From Pseudomonas fluorescens (GTDB lineage Bacteria; Pseudomonadota; Gammaproteobacteria; Pseudomonadales; Pseudomonadaceae), in the NCBI RefSeq assembly GCF_000802965.1, contig NZ_JSAK01000035.1, positions 1 to 50,657 of the forward strand: 50,657 nucleotides of DNA, read 5' to 3'. The position numbers and the translations under genes were made by a program. Shown piece after piece: positions 42,639-50,657 of this stretch (the stretch's first letter is position 1; the number at the start of each line of letters is the position of its first letter). The notes beneath the pieces were generated by a model. It was given only the letters and a program-made list of their open reading frames with translations. It searched no databases and was not told where the DNA came from.

Positions 42639-42758
42639 CAGATCCGGATTGACTGGTGTTTACGGATTTATTGCAGTGCAAGTGTAATATTAATCGGGAG
42701 GGGATGATGGCATTGGCGCGTGGCGGGAATACCGTAGGCGTTCTTTTCGCGGATTTTG

Positions 42759-43076
42759 TCAGACTGTTCCGGACGACCGAGCCATCTGGGCTTTCAGTCG
42801 GAGTAGCGTCGGGGATTCTCCGCCTGTCAGTTCGATTTTAAACTCGGCAAAAGCCAACTCAAGTTCTGCGTATTGCTGCAAGCCGTCTTCGGTGAACAGA
42901 AAGCGACCAGGAATATCTCGCCACTCCAGAGGCGTGCGGATTTGATCACGTTCAGCCCGGTCCATCAGGGGCGCCAACTCTTGATCCAGTTTGGCTATAG
43001 CAGGGTCCACTGCCTTCAATGCATCGATGGCCGACCGTAGCTTCAGGGCTGTTTCTTTCAGTTTTTCGATATCCAT
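42759..43076 (-). CDS. Unrecognised 105-aa protein in the repeat-flanked cassette
   Basis: The protein MDIEKLKETALKLRSAIDAL... has an N-terminal amphipathic helix, then RDQIRTPLEWRDIPGRFLFT and LELAFAEFKIELTGGESPTL. Its composition looks like a genuine, soluble, acidic protein of the size of many T6SS immunity proteins, but I recognise no family. There is no clear ribosome-binding site before the ATG. It sits between the two copies of the direct repeat, 53 nt downstream of the small gene at 43130-43240. An immunity role is a guess from context only. Confidence 0.6.
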   Translation of the reverse strand: MDIEKLKETALKLRSAIDALKAVDPAIAKLDQELAPLMDRAERDQIRTPLEWRDIPGRFLFTEDGLQQYAELELAFAEFKIELTGGESPTLLRLKAQMARSSGTV

Positions 43077-43080
43077 GGGG

Positions 43081-43190
43081 ACGGATTTTTGTGGGTTTTA
43101 TTACTTGCCACAATGATGTCTGCTTGCCACTACTTGTGGGATGTATCTCTCAGATAGTTCTGAAGCTCAACCAGTTCAATGGTTTCGGCA
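43081..43190. repeat. Direct repeat, copy 2
   Basis: This is the better-preserved copy of the repeat at 42471-42582, starting 610 bp away. It covers the last 20 codons of the small gene at 43130-43240 and its downstream untranslated region. Confidence 0.75.
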
Positions 43191-43240
43191 GGTGATGGAT
43201 TCCTGAATATAAAATAGCGGCTTGACACTGTGTGTTGCAT
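43130..43240 (-). CDS. 36-aa small protein with strong ribosome-binding site
   Basis: The peptide starts MQHTVSSRYFIFRNPSPAET and ends RDTSHK. AAAGGAG lies 7-8 nt before the ATG, one of the best ribosome-binding sites of the region. Longer reading to 43450 is open but looks non-coding. A remnant copy with a conserved C-terminus lies at 42521-42583, which supports that it is or was a gene. No function can be given. Confidence 0.5.
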   Translation of the reverse strand: MQHTVSSRYFIFRNPSPAETIELVELQNYLRDTSHK

Positions 43241-43456
43241 AGGTGTCTCCTTTCGCACATGCCCGGATGACGAATTAAGAAAATGTGACGTAGTTCTGTT
43301 TTTTTGAATTTCTTCGGCACCTTTTCGGCAAAAGGATTGTCGCAGCCACGGGTCATTGTCCGTCGTTGGTGATTCGGGAAGACAACTCGCAACAGCGGTT
43401 TTTTTGTGGTGGTTGATGAGGTTATGCCCTTTGAATGGCGCATGACTCATGGAAGG

Positions 43457-43471
43457 TGGGTCGGTTGTTGC
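43457..43471 (+). promoter_or_regulatory. Candidate sigma-54 promoter of the effector-vgrG operon
   Basis: TGGGTCGGTTGTTGC fits TGGCACG-N4-TTGC at nine of eleven fixed positions, with GG and GC exactly 10 nt apart. Transcription would start near 43483, about 45 bp before the effector start. Sigma-54 control of hcp/vgrG islands is known in several T6SS bacteria. Confidence 0.6.
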
Positions 43472-43527
43472 GCGGAGCCGGTTTTGCCGAAGATCTAGCC
43501 GGTAAGGCGGTATCAGGAGAAAGGAAC

Positions 43528-44538
43528 ATGGATGAAAGATTTTTACCCTGCACAGTGGCTAACCCTAATGGATCGCGCCAACAAGCCGGATTGATGGGTA
43601 GTGGTAATCTTCCCTTTCCCAGCGAAATTGCCTCGCGGGCATTTCCCGCGCCGCCAAATTTTGCCGGTTACTATGCGACCAATGATTACAATGCGGCGAT
43701 GTTTTTGGCCCATGAACTGGCCTCGCCAGACTCCGATATGTCGCCGACGGAAGCGCAAGGATCCTTGCAGTTACTGCGTTCGCTAATCAGGAATTTGTCT
43801 TCGGCGCCGGATGTTTCAATCGAAGCATTGAAAGATTTACAGAATGCCGCCATGGCTATCCCGGAAGTTGGGCCCCTGATGTTTTCTTCGGCCAACTTGC
43901 CTGGCACGTTGGTCGGTGTCGGTACAACCGTCGCTGCGTTATCCAAGTCCAAATCGGTTGTAGACCTGCTGGATCTCTCTCCAGCCGATAAGAAAAAATT
44001 GATCAAGTGGGCCAATAATCGTGGAAAAGCGAACTCAACCTCGGCTAATAAAACTTTCAGAGGCAAGATAAAACTGATTCGGGTTGCAGGTCAGCTGCAC
44101 TTCGAGGTGCCCATTACTGCCCAGGCGCAAAGTTACAAGGTGCTCGGTCAGGTAGGGGCCCAAGTCGCTCATCTTCCGGCTTATGGAACCAGAGGGGCAC
44201 TTAATCAGCGGGCAATGCTTCACGCGGAAGGGGCGACCCGAGGCCTGAAGTTTATGTCGGGTAATACGGTAGGGTTTGCGTTGGCGATTGGTCCGCAGGC
44301 TTATATGGACTACACCAGTTCGACATCGATGGACGAGTTCTATACGAAATCTTATGAAAACCAACCTACTAACGTCGCCGCGTTTGCGGGGAGTTTGATT
44401 TTTTCAGCTATTGCGGGTTCGTTGGGCGCGCCGTTGGTGATAGTTTTTGTAGTCGGTATGGTGGCTGGTACTGCCGTTCAATCGTTTATGGGTCATAGTG
44501 GTTTAGATAAAGAAATTGCGGACCGCCTTAAAAATTGA
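43528..44538 (+). CDS. Candidate pore-forming T6SS effector
   Basis: This 336-aa protein has no signal peptide. The first 280 residues look soluble, with a Pro-rich N-terminus (RAFPAPPNFAGYYA) and a helical, Ala/Ser-rich middle with a weakly hydrophobic Gly/Val stretch near 125-140. Residues 282-320 form a hydrophobic, Gly/Ala-rich helical hairpin (AAFAGSLIFSAIAGSLG, then IVFVVGMVAGTAVQSF) with GxxxG spacing, as in glycine-zipper pore formers. No PAAR, MIX or enzyme motif is seen. AGGAG and a second GGAA precede the ATG at 43528. It is followed after 9 nt by a polytopic membrane protein and then vgrG. The effector role is inferred from context and topology. Confidence 0.6.
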   Translation: MDERFLPCTVANPNGSRQQAGLMGSGNLPFPSEIASRAFPAPPNFAGYYATNDYNAAMFLAHELASPDSDMSPTEAQGSLQLLRSLIRNLSSAPDVSIEALKDLQNAAMAIPEVGPLMFSSANLPGTLVGVGTTVAALSKSKSVVDLLDLSPADKKKLIKWANNRGKANSTSANKTFRGKIKLIRVAGQLHFEVPITAQAQSYKVLGQVGAQVAHLPAYGTRGALNQRAMLHAEGATRGLKFMSGNTVGFALAIGPQAYMDYTSSTSMDEFYTKSYENQPTNVAAFAGSLIFSAIAGSLGAPLVIVFVVGMVAGTAVQSFMGHSGLDKEIADRLKN

Positions 44539-44547
44539 GAGTGCCAA

Positions 44548-45276
44548 ATGTTTGATCCCGATGCATACATGATTAAGAAACTTCCGTGGCTCGTGTTTTC
44601 TGCGGTGGCATTTACCGGAATTTTTAAAATTTCTGGGTTGCCGTACTACTGGTATATGTATTTTTCGCTTGTTTTTTTGATGCTGGGTGCAACTTTGTAT
44701 TTGGCCTATCGATGTGAGCGTTATACAAGTTTTGTGTTGGTAACGCTTTGTGCAGGGCTGTATTCGCTTATGTATCTTCTGTCTAGCTTAAGTTACTTGC
44801 TTTTAAAGAAGGATTCAGAGGTTGGGGCGATGGGTGCAGTCATTGCCGGGGCAGGTCCTATGCTGATAGTGGTGGCCGCGTTTTTGCTGATTTATTTTAC
44901 GAAATCTCCATTTTTACCTTTCAAAATTGAGGATGGAAAAGTCGCTGCAGAAGATTTCAAAGCGAAGGATTTTGGTTTTCTTGGTGGTGTGCTAATAGGC
45001 GGCGCCACTCTGCTCGGTAGTCTTTTTATTAAATCTGTTGGCTCGTTTAGTGGTGGGACGGTTTCCATATTAATAGGCACGTGTGTGTGCGTGTATTTGC
45101 TGGTAAGGCTGCGTCACGTCATCCGCGGTATCCGCACACTTCGTCTGCGAGAGCGTGGCATGCCTGTTCCGTATACCTTCATGAGAATCGACGAAATACG
45201 CGAAGCCCGCGGTCGCTGGTGGCTGGGTCGATTGTTCAAATGGATGGGTTCCCGGCGTCAGTCGACAGGTTCCTGA
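44548..45276 (+). CDS. Polytopic membrane protein, candidate immunity protein
   Basis: This 242-aa protein has about six hydrophobic segments (for example LPWLVFSAVAFTGIFKISG, YMYFSLVFLMLGATLYLAY, GAVIAGAGPMLIVVAAFLLI, SILIGTCVCVYLLVRL) and a basic cytoplasmic tail (GIRTLRLRERG, RRQSTGS). It is 9 nt behind the putative pore-forming effector, with GAGAG as ribosome-binding site. Codon use (many TTT, TTA, ATT, TTG) is much more AT-rich than the tss genes. Inner-membrane immunity proteins commonly pair with pore-forming toxins. No family was recognised. Confidence 0.6.
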   Translation: MFDPDAYMIKKLPWLVFSAVAFTGIFKISGLPYYWYMYFSLVFLMLGATLYLAYRCERYTSFVLVTLCAGLYSLMYLLSSLSYLLLKKDSEVGAMGAVIAGAGPMLIVVAAFLLIYFTKSPFLPFKIEDGKVAAEDFKAKDFGFLGGVLIGGATLLGSLFIKSVGSFSGGTVSILIGTCVCVYLLVRLRHVIRGIRTLRLRERGMPVPYTFMRIDEIREARGRWWLGRLFKWMGSRRQSTGS

Positions 45277-45331
45277 CAGCGCCAAATGGTATTGCGGCAG
45301 TAGCCCGAATATAGATTTCCAGGAGTTGCAC

Positions 45332-47185
45332 ATGACAATGGATCTTTCATCCCTGTTTACCGCGCAGAACCGGCGCCTGTTTAAACTGACCATGCCGCTC
45401 AAAAGTGGCCAGGAACTCCTGCTTGAATCGTTCGTCGGGCACGAAGGTTTGTCGATGGAATTCGGCTTCCAGCTTGACCTGCTGTCCGATGATGCCGGCG
45501 TAAAACTCAAGACCGCCATGGGGCAGTCGGCGACCATCGAGATCGAACTGGCTACCGGCGCAAGTCGCTACATCAACGGGCATGTTTTACGTTTCGGCAG
45601 TAATGGCAGTGACGGCGGGATGTGTCGTTATTCGGCACTGATTGGCTCCTGGCTCAGTTTGCTTGAGCAACGGTACGACTCGCAGATATTCCAGGACCAA
45701 ACAGTCGAGCAAGTGATAACCAAGGTCTTCAGTCGTTATGAAGGGCTGGCCAAGTTCGAGTTCCGCATCAACCGCACGCTCAAACCTCACAGTTACATCA
45801 CTCAGTATCGAGAAAGTGACCGGCATTTCGTGATGCGTTTGCTGGAACACGAAGGGCTGTTCTTTTACTTCGAGCACACCGCCGATAGTCACACGTTGAT
45901 CATCATGGATGATTCAACGCAGTTGCCCGCTCTACCAGAGCAGCCCCAAGTGCGTTTTCATACGGCGTCCATTACCGAAACAGCGGATTCGATCACCCAC
46001 TGGAATGCGGTGCGGGAGTTGCAGTCGAGCAAAATTGCAGTTCAGACCTTTGATTACCGCCAGCCGCAAAACCGTCTTCCAGTCAGTATGAACAGCCTCA
46101 ATCAGCAGGGCGATGTTCCGGCATACGAGATTTACGATTTCATGGGGCAATACACCCACGGAACGTACGACGACGGCGAAGTGCTGGTGCGCAATCGCAT
46201 TGAAGCGTTGGAACTCAGGGGTAAGGCGTTTTCCGGTTCGAGTAATTGTCGAGCGATGCGTCCTGGCTACACGTTCGACCTCGTACAACATTACGAGCAC
46301 GACAATGGCTCTGTCGAAGATCGACAGTTTCTGCTGATGAACATCACCCATCGAGGCAGCAATAATTACCTGTCGGGTGGCCAGGCCGGTTACGCAAACA
46401 GCATTGTTTGCGTGCGCAAGAAAATTAAATTCCGCCCTCAACTGGAAACTCTGACCCCCACCATATCCGGGCCGCAAACCGCGATCGTCGTCGGCCCACC
46501 GGGTGAAGAAATCTACACCGACGAACTCGGCCGGATAAAAGTGCAGTTTCACTGGGACCGCTATGGCGAGTTCAACGACAAGAGTTCCTGCTGGGTCCGA
46601 GTCGCCCAGTCCGGTGCCAGCGGCGGTTTTGGCAGTGTCTTGATCCCTCGCGTCGGAGATGAGGTGGTCGTTGCGTTCCTCGATGGCGATCCCGACCGTC
46701 CGTTGATCATGGGCAGCCTCTACAACAGCCAGAACACGCCGCCATGGTCGTTGCCGGCCAACAAGACCCAAAGCGGTTTCCTGACCCGCTCGATGAAGGG
46801 TGACGGCGGAACGGCGAACTTCTTCCGCTTCGAAGACAAGTCCGGCGCCGAGCAGATCATCATGCATGCCGAGCGCAACATGGACACCGAGATCGAGGTC
46901 GACGAGACCCACAGTGTCGGTAGCAACCGCACGATCACAGTCGGTGGCACGCACACCGAAACGATCAAGAAAGACACGGTGATGAATGTCCAGGAAGGCT
47001 CGCTGACTATTCAGGTCGACAACCAGTTCATTCAGGTCAACGCCAAGCAACACATCATTCTTCAGGTAGGGGATAGCAGCATCACCCTCACGCCGGACGG
47101 CATCGAGATCAAAGGCAAGGCGATCACCACTACGAGTACCGGCACAACCCAGATCACCGGCTCCGAGGTCAGGGTCAATGACTGA
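45332..47185 (+). CDS. vgrG: T6SS spike protein VgrG
   Basis: This 617-aa protein has the gp27-like head (SLFTAQNRRLFKLTMPLKSG, ESFVGHEGLSMEFGFQLDLL, FVMRLLEHEGLFFYFEH) and the gp5-like OB-fold and needle (TDELGRIKVQFHWDRYGEFN, SSCWVRVAQSGASGGFGS, IPRVGDEVVVAFLDGDPDRP). The needle repeats end at ITGSEVRVND, so there is no extra C-terminal effector domain. AGGAG lies 6 nt before the ATG at 45332. It probably carries the Rhs effector encoded downstream via PAAR, and perhaps the candidate effector upstream. Confidence 0.96.
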   Translation: MTMDLSSLFTAQNRRLFKLTMPLKSGQELLLESFVGHEGLSMEFGFQLDLLSDDAGVKLKTAMGQSATIEIELATGASRYINGHVLRFGSNGSDGGMCRYSALIGSWLSLLEQRYDSQIFQDQTVEQVITKVFSRYEGLAKFEFRINRTLKPHSYITQYRESDRHFVMRLLEHEGLFFYFEHTADSHTLIIMDDSTQLPALPEQPQVRFHTASITETADSITHWNAVRELQSSKIAVQTFDYRQPQNRLPVSMNSLNQQGDVPAYEIYDFMGQYTHGTYDDGEVLVRNRIEALELRGKAFSGSSNCRAMRPGYTFDLVQHYEHDNGSVEDRQFLLMNITHRGSNNYLSGGQAGYANSIVCVRKKIKFRPQLETLTPTISGPQTAIVVGPPGEEIYTDELGRIKVQFHWDRYGEFNDKSSCWVRVAQSGASGGFGSVLIPRVGDEVVVAFLDGDPDRPLIMGSLYNSQNTPPWSLPANKTQSGFLTRSMKGDGGTANFFRFEDKSGAEQIIMHAERNMDTEIEVDETHSVGSNRTITVGGTHTETIKKDTVMNVQEGSLTIQVDNQFIQVNAKQHIILQVGDSSITLTPDGIEIKGKAITTTSTGTTQITGSEVRVND

Positions 47186-47197
47186 GGTAGCGGCGCC

Positions 47198-47779
<582 letters not shown>

Positions 47780-47813
47780 AATGCCCATTTTTGAATTCAG
47801 GAATTTACATCAC

Positions 47814-48281
47814 ATGGATTATGAGTTGCAGGAAGGCAGCATCGCGTTGCCACAGGGTTTCCAGGATCGAACCGTTAACATGTTTGTGCTGGGGGCAAGT
47901 ATTCCCGCGCCGTTGAGCATCACCATTTCCCGGGACACATTGCTGCCCGGCGAAGCGCTCAAAGCCTACGTCGATCGTCAGATCAAAATGCTGGCGTCCA
48001 AGCTGCGCGGCTACACGTTACTGGGCAAAAAAGCCGTAGTGCTGTCGACCACTGCGCCGATCGACGGTGTTCAAATCGATGCGTATTACATGACTGATGG
48101 CCGACCTTTCTACCAGCGTCAGGCAGCGTTTCTGATTGCCCCTGAACGCGCGATCATTTTTTCCACCACCGCCCAGGCTGACTTCAGCAGCGAGCAGAAC
48201 CAGAACTGGATGGACCTGCTGGCGAGCTTTCAGCCGCGCCAGCCCGGGGACTCCAAGACCGACTCCAGCGCTCAGGAGTAA
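47814..48281 (+). CDS. Eag-type effector chaperone 2 (DUF1795)
   Basis: This 155-aa protein starts MDYELQEGSIALPQGFQDRT, the usual beginning of EagR/DUF1795 chaperones, followed by NMFVLGASIPAPLSITISRD and a C-terminal NWMDLLASFQPR. An in-frame ATG 11 codons upstream (47781) is also open; I prefer 47814 because it matches the family start and AGGA precedes it. It ends 5 nt before the Rhs gene. Two chaperones before one effector gene agree with the two TM regions of that effector. Confidence 0.85.
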   Translation: MDYELQEGSIALPQGFQDRTVNMFVLGASIPAPLSITISRDTLLPGEALKAYVDRQIKMLASKLRGYTLLGKKAVVLSTTAPIDGVQIDAYYMTDGRPFYQRQAAFLIAPERAIIFSTTAQADFSSEQNQNWMDLLASFQPRQPGDSKTDSSAQE

Positions 48282-48286
48282 CGGTC

Positions 48287-50657
48287 ATGTTTGAAGCCGC
48301 AAGGTTTGGCGATGAACTGTCGCACACCAGTGCGTTGGGCGGGTTTCTCATTGGCGCAGCGCTTGGCATAGCACTGGTTGCCACGGTGGCGATCGCGACG
48401 TTCACCTGTGGGTTTGGCGTGGGCTTGTTGGCGGGTTTACTTGCAGGCGTCGGAGGTAGCCTGCTCACCGTAGCCGGGGAAAAGATCGGCAGTATGTTCT
48501 CCTCGCCCGCGGGGACCATCGTCACAGCGTCGCCCAACGTGTTCATCAACAGTCGCAAGGCAGCCCATGTCGAAAAGAGCACGGGCGCCTGTGACAAGCA
48601 TCCCGGCCCGGTAAAGGTGGCGGAGGGTTCGACCAACGTCTTCATCAATGGCACAGCGGCTGCCCGCAAGGGCGACAAAATGACCTGTGGCGCGACACTC
48701 TCAAGCGGGTCGGACAATGTCTTCATTGGTGGCGGAACCTATCGCTACCTGCCAGTGGACGATGAGATTCCAGGTTGGCTGCGAACGACAGTGGACATCC
48801 TCATGGCGGTCGCCGGTGCAGCGGGCGGTATCGCCCATGTGCTCAAGATGGGGACTCAGGCCGGTATGAAAGCCGCAATGCCCTGCGCCTTAAGGTTCAC
48901 CGCCGGCTTCGTCACCGGTGAGGTTGCTGCGCGATACGTCGCGGTACCGGTCATTGAACGAGCGATGGGTGGTATGGTCGGCAACCCTGTCGACGCCACC
49001 ACCGGGCGCAAGGTCATCACCGACGAAACCGACTTCAGCCTCCCGGGCCTGATGCCCATTCAATGGTCGCGTTTCTATGCCAGCGACCTTGGCGTCGACA
49101 GCGTGCTTGGCAAGGGTTGGGTCTTGCCCTGGGAACAGAGCCTGCGTCGCAGTGGTGCTTTCGTTTATCTCACCGACAATCAGGGCCGCAGCGTTCCGTT
49201 CGTGGACGTGCAGCCCGGGGAGCGCATCTACAACCCCCATGAGCAGGTGCATCTGGTCTGCACCGAAGGTGGCCATTACCTGCTGCAAACCCTCGACAAC
49301 ACCTTCTTCTATTTCGGCGAAGTCGCGGACGACAACATCCCCGTGCCGCTGCAACGCATCGAAAATGCCCTGGGTCACTTCCTGCATTTCACCCGCACCG
49401 CCGAGGGCACGCTCACCGACATCAGCGCTACCGGTGGTGTGCGGGTGCACCTGCATTACGACCACCCGCTGGGTCGCATGACCGATGTCAAGCGCGTGGT
49501 CGACAACGAGGCCGTCGAAACGCTGGTGCAGTACCGCTACGACGACCACGGCCAACTCAATGAAGTAATCAATCGCAACGGCGATTCAATACGCCGTTTC
49601 AGCTACGTCGACAGCGTGATGGCCAGCCACAGCAATGCCTTGGGCCTGACCTGCAACTACCGCTGGGAACACCTCGACGGCCAGCAGCGTGTAGTGGAGC
49701 ACTGGACCAGCGATGGCGAACGTTACCAGTTCCGCTACGACATAAAGGCCCGTACCACGTGGATCACCGATGTGCTCGGGCGTGAAGCCGAGATTCATTA
49801 CAACGCCGATCATCGCGTCACTTCCAGCCGTGACTTCGGGGGCGAGCACTACGTTATCGACATTGATGACAGCGGCAACATGACGGGCCTGACATTGCCT
49901 GATGGCAACCGGCTCACCCTCAAGTACGACGAATACTCACGCCTGCTCGAAGAGACCGATCCGCTCGGGCGCGCGATCAAGTACCGCTATCACCACCTGA
50001 CTACGCTGGTCACGCAGGTGGACTACCCGGACGGCAGCACTTGGCAAGCCCGCTACGACGACAAGGGTAACCTCATCGCCGAAATCGATGCCCTCGGTCA
50101 CACCACTGAATACCTGAACGGCGATGATGGCCTGCCGCACACCATCATCGATGCGACCCGCAAATCCAAATACCTGTGGTGGAACACTCTGGCCCAGGTC
50201 GAGCGCTTCCAGGATTGCTCGGGTAAAACCACCACCTATCGCTTCGACGAACGCCAACACCTGGTTGCCGTCACTGACGCGTTGGGGCAGACCACCACAC
50301 TGGAACGCAAACCCGACGGCGAAGTGCTGCGCATCCAGCACCCGGACGGCAGCGCCGAATCGTTCACCTACAACGCCCTCGGCCAGGTACTGACGCACAC
50401 CGACGGCAAAGGCCAGACCACGCGCCTGCTGCGCACCGCCCGCGGGCTGCCGAGCAGTCGCCAGGACGCCAAGGGTCAGCGCATCCGCTACGAATACGAC
50501 CCGGCGATTCGCCTGACCGCACTGATCAACGAAAACAACGCGGCGTACCAGTTTGCCTACGATGCGTCTGACCGGTTGATCGAAGAAAAACGCATCGACA
50601 ACCTGGCGCGGCGCTTCAGTTACAACCTGGGGGGGTATCTGACCCAGGTTGACGAAA
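48287..50657 (+). CDS. prePAAR-PAAR Rhs-repeat T6SS effector (5' part, truncated by window end)
   Basis: At least 790 codons are present and the frame is open to the last base. Residues 4-13 (AARFGDELSH) match the prePAAR motif AARxxDxxxH. TM region 1 spans about 18-63, a PAAR domain about 75-150 (SPNVFINSRKAAH, HPGPVKVAEGSTNVFINGTA, ARKGDKMTCG), and TM region 2 about 168-232. Then NPVDATTGRKVITDETDFSL opens the Rhs shell, followed by RHS/YD repeats (YDDHGQLNEVINRNGD, YDEYSRLLEETDPLGRAIKY, YDDKGNLIAEIDALGHTTEY). AGGAG lies 8 nt before the ATG. The toxin domain and any immunity gene lie beyond the window. Confidence 0.95.
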   Translation, partial: MFEAARFGDELSHTSALGGFLIGAALGIALVATVAIATFTCGFGVGLLAGLLAGVGGSLLTVAGEKIGSMFSSPAGTIVTASPNVFINSRKAAHVEKSTGACDKHPGPVKVAEGSTNVFINGTAAARKGDKMTCGATLSSGSDNVFIGGGTYRYLPVDDEIPGWLRTTVDILMAVAGAAGGIAHVLKMGTQAGMKAAMPCALRFTAGFVTGEVAARYVAVPVIERAMGGMVGNPVDATTGRKVITDETDFSLPGLMPIQWSRFYASDLGVDSVLGKGWVLPWEQSLRRSGAFVYLTDNQGRSVPFVDVQPGERIYNPHEQVHLVCTEGGHYLLQTLDNTFFYFGEVADDNIPVPLQRIENALGHFLHFTRTAEGTLTDISATGGVRVHLHYDHPLGRMTDVKRVVDNEAVETLVQYRYDDHGQLNEVINRNGDSIRRFSYVDSVMASHSNALGLTCNYRWEHLDGQQRVVEHWTSDGERYQFRYDIKARTTWITDVLGREAEIHYNADHRVTSSRDFGGEHYVIDIDDSGNMTGLTLPDGNRLTLKYDEYSRLLEETDPLGRAIKYRYHHLTTLVTQVDYPDGSTWQARYDDKGNLIAEIDALGHTTEYLNGDDGLPHTIIDATRKSKYLWWNTLAQVERFQDCSGKTTTYRFDERQHLVAVTDALGQTTTLERKPDGEVLRIQHPDGSAESFTYNALGQVLTHTDGKGQTTRLLRTARGLPSSRQDAKGQRIRYEYDPAIRLTALINENNAAYQFAYDASDRLIEEKRIDNLARRFSYNLGGYLTQVDE

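Larger units (their letters stand above)
42244..42758. other. Intergenic control region upstream of the tss operon
   Basis: These 515 bp carry no convincing intact gene. They hold a cluster of CTGGCAA/TTGCCAG half-sites, a gene remnant (42521-42583), copy 1 of a direct repeat, and a perfect 16-bp palindrome. The stretch is clearly more AT-rich than the tss genes. The leftward tss promoter must be here, but no strong sigma-70 or sigma-54 match was found for it. Confidence 0.7.

Noticed and set aside
42656..42841. Short plus-strand frame after a GGGAGGGG stretch
   Set aside because: The ribosome-binding-like stretch is too close to the ATG, the frame overlaps the 3' end of the opposing 105-aa gene, and the peptide has no protein-like features.
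43241..43450. Upstream extension of the 36-aa minus-strand frame to 106 codons
   Set aside because: The added part is Lys/His/Thr-rich without a ribosome-binding site, while a strong site stands right before the inner ATG at 43240.

Overview
The window looks like a chromosomal segment of a fluorescens-group Pseudomonas. The codon bias is GC-rich, REP-type inverted repeats of the 'TGTAGGAGC...' kind common in that group recur between genes, and the gene content (ABC sulfonate uptake, cat and ben operons, gamma-glutamyl-amine catabolism, a chromosomal type VI secretion cluster) is typical of these bacteria. The genus call is an inference from gene content, not from a marker gene. No tRNA, rRNA, CRISPR array, phage or insertion sequence was seen.

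Region 1 (about 1-5.1 kb): a sulfonate/taurine-type ABC importer (ATPase, permease, periplasmic binding protein) on the minus strand, preceded by a good sigma-54-type promoter match, with a second divergent binding protein of the same family. A lipoprotein-type polysaccharide deacetylase follows.

Region 2 (5.1-13.7 kb): a complete benzoate-to-beta-ketoadipate enol-lactone pathway. catR is divergent from catBCA with an ATAC-N7-GTAT operator between them. benR and then benABCD follow, with two 15-bp XylS/BenR-type half-sites 21 bp apart in front of benA. BenABC and BenD turn benzoate into catechol, CatA cleaves it to cis,cis-muconate, and CatB and CatC give the enol-lactone. No benzoate transporter follows benD inside the window.

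Region 3 (13.7-21.3 kb): a Nudix hydrolase, several small genes, an Rrf2 regulator divergent from an NDH-2-like flavoprotein, and a three-gene cluster (FAD amine oxidase, HTH-cupin regulator, glutamine-synthetase-like ligase) that fits gamma-glutamylation-dependent amine or polyamine breakdown.

Region 4 (21.3-42.3 kb): a type VI secretion system (T6SS) read right to left: unknown gene, tssB, tssC, tssE, tssF, tssG, tssH, tssJ, tssK, tssL, tssM, tagF, a second short TssM-like protein fused to an OmpA peptidoglycan-binding domain, hcp, tssA. TssL has no OmpA domain, so wall anchoring has apparently moved to the TssM-OmpA fusion.

Region 5 (42.3-50.7 kb): an accessory region. It starts with an intergenic stretch holding several inverted repeats and a degenerate, roughly 110-bp direct duplication that flanks an unrecognised gene. 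A sigma-54-like promoter then reads into an AT-richer pair, a 336-aa soluble protein with a C-terminal glycine-rich membrane hairpin and a roughly six-TM membrane protein. I read these as a candidate pore-forming T6SS effector and its immunity protein. The same strand continues with vgrG, two DUF1795/Eag chaperone genes and a prePAAR-PAAR-Rhs effector gene that runs off the window end before its toxin domain. This effector module is the most likely place for undescribed biology here.
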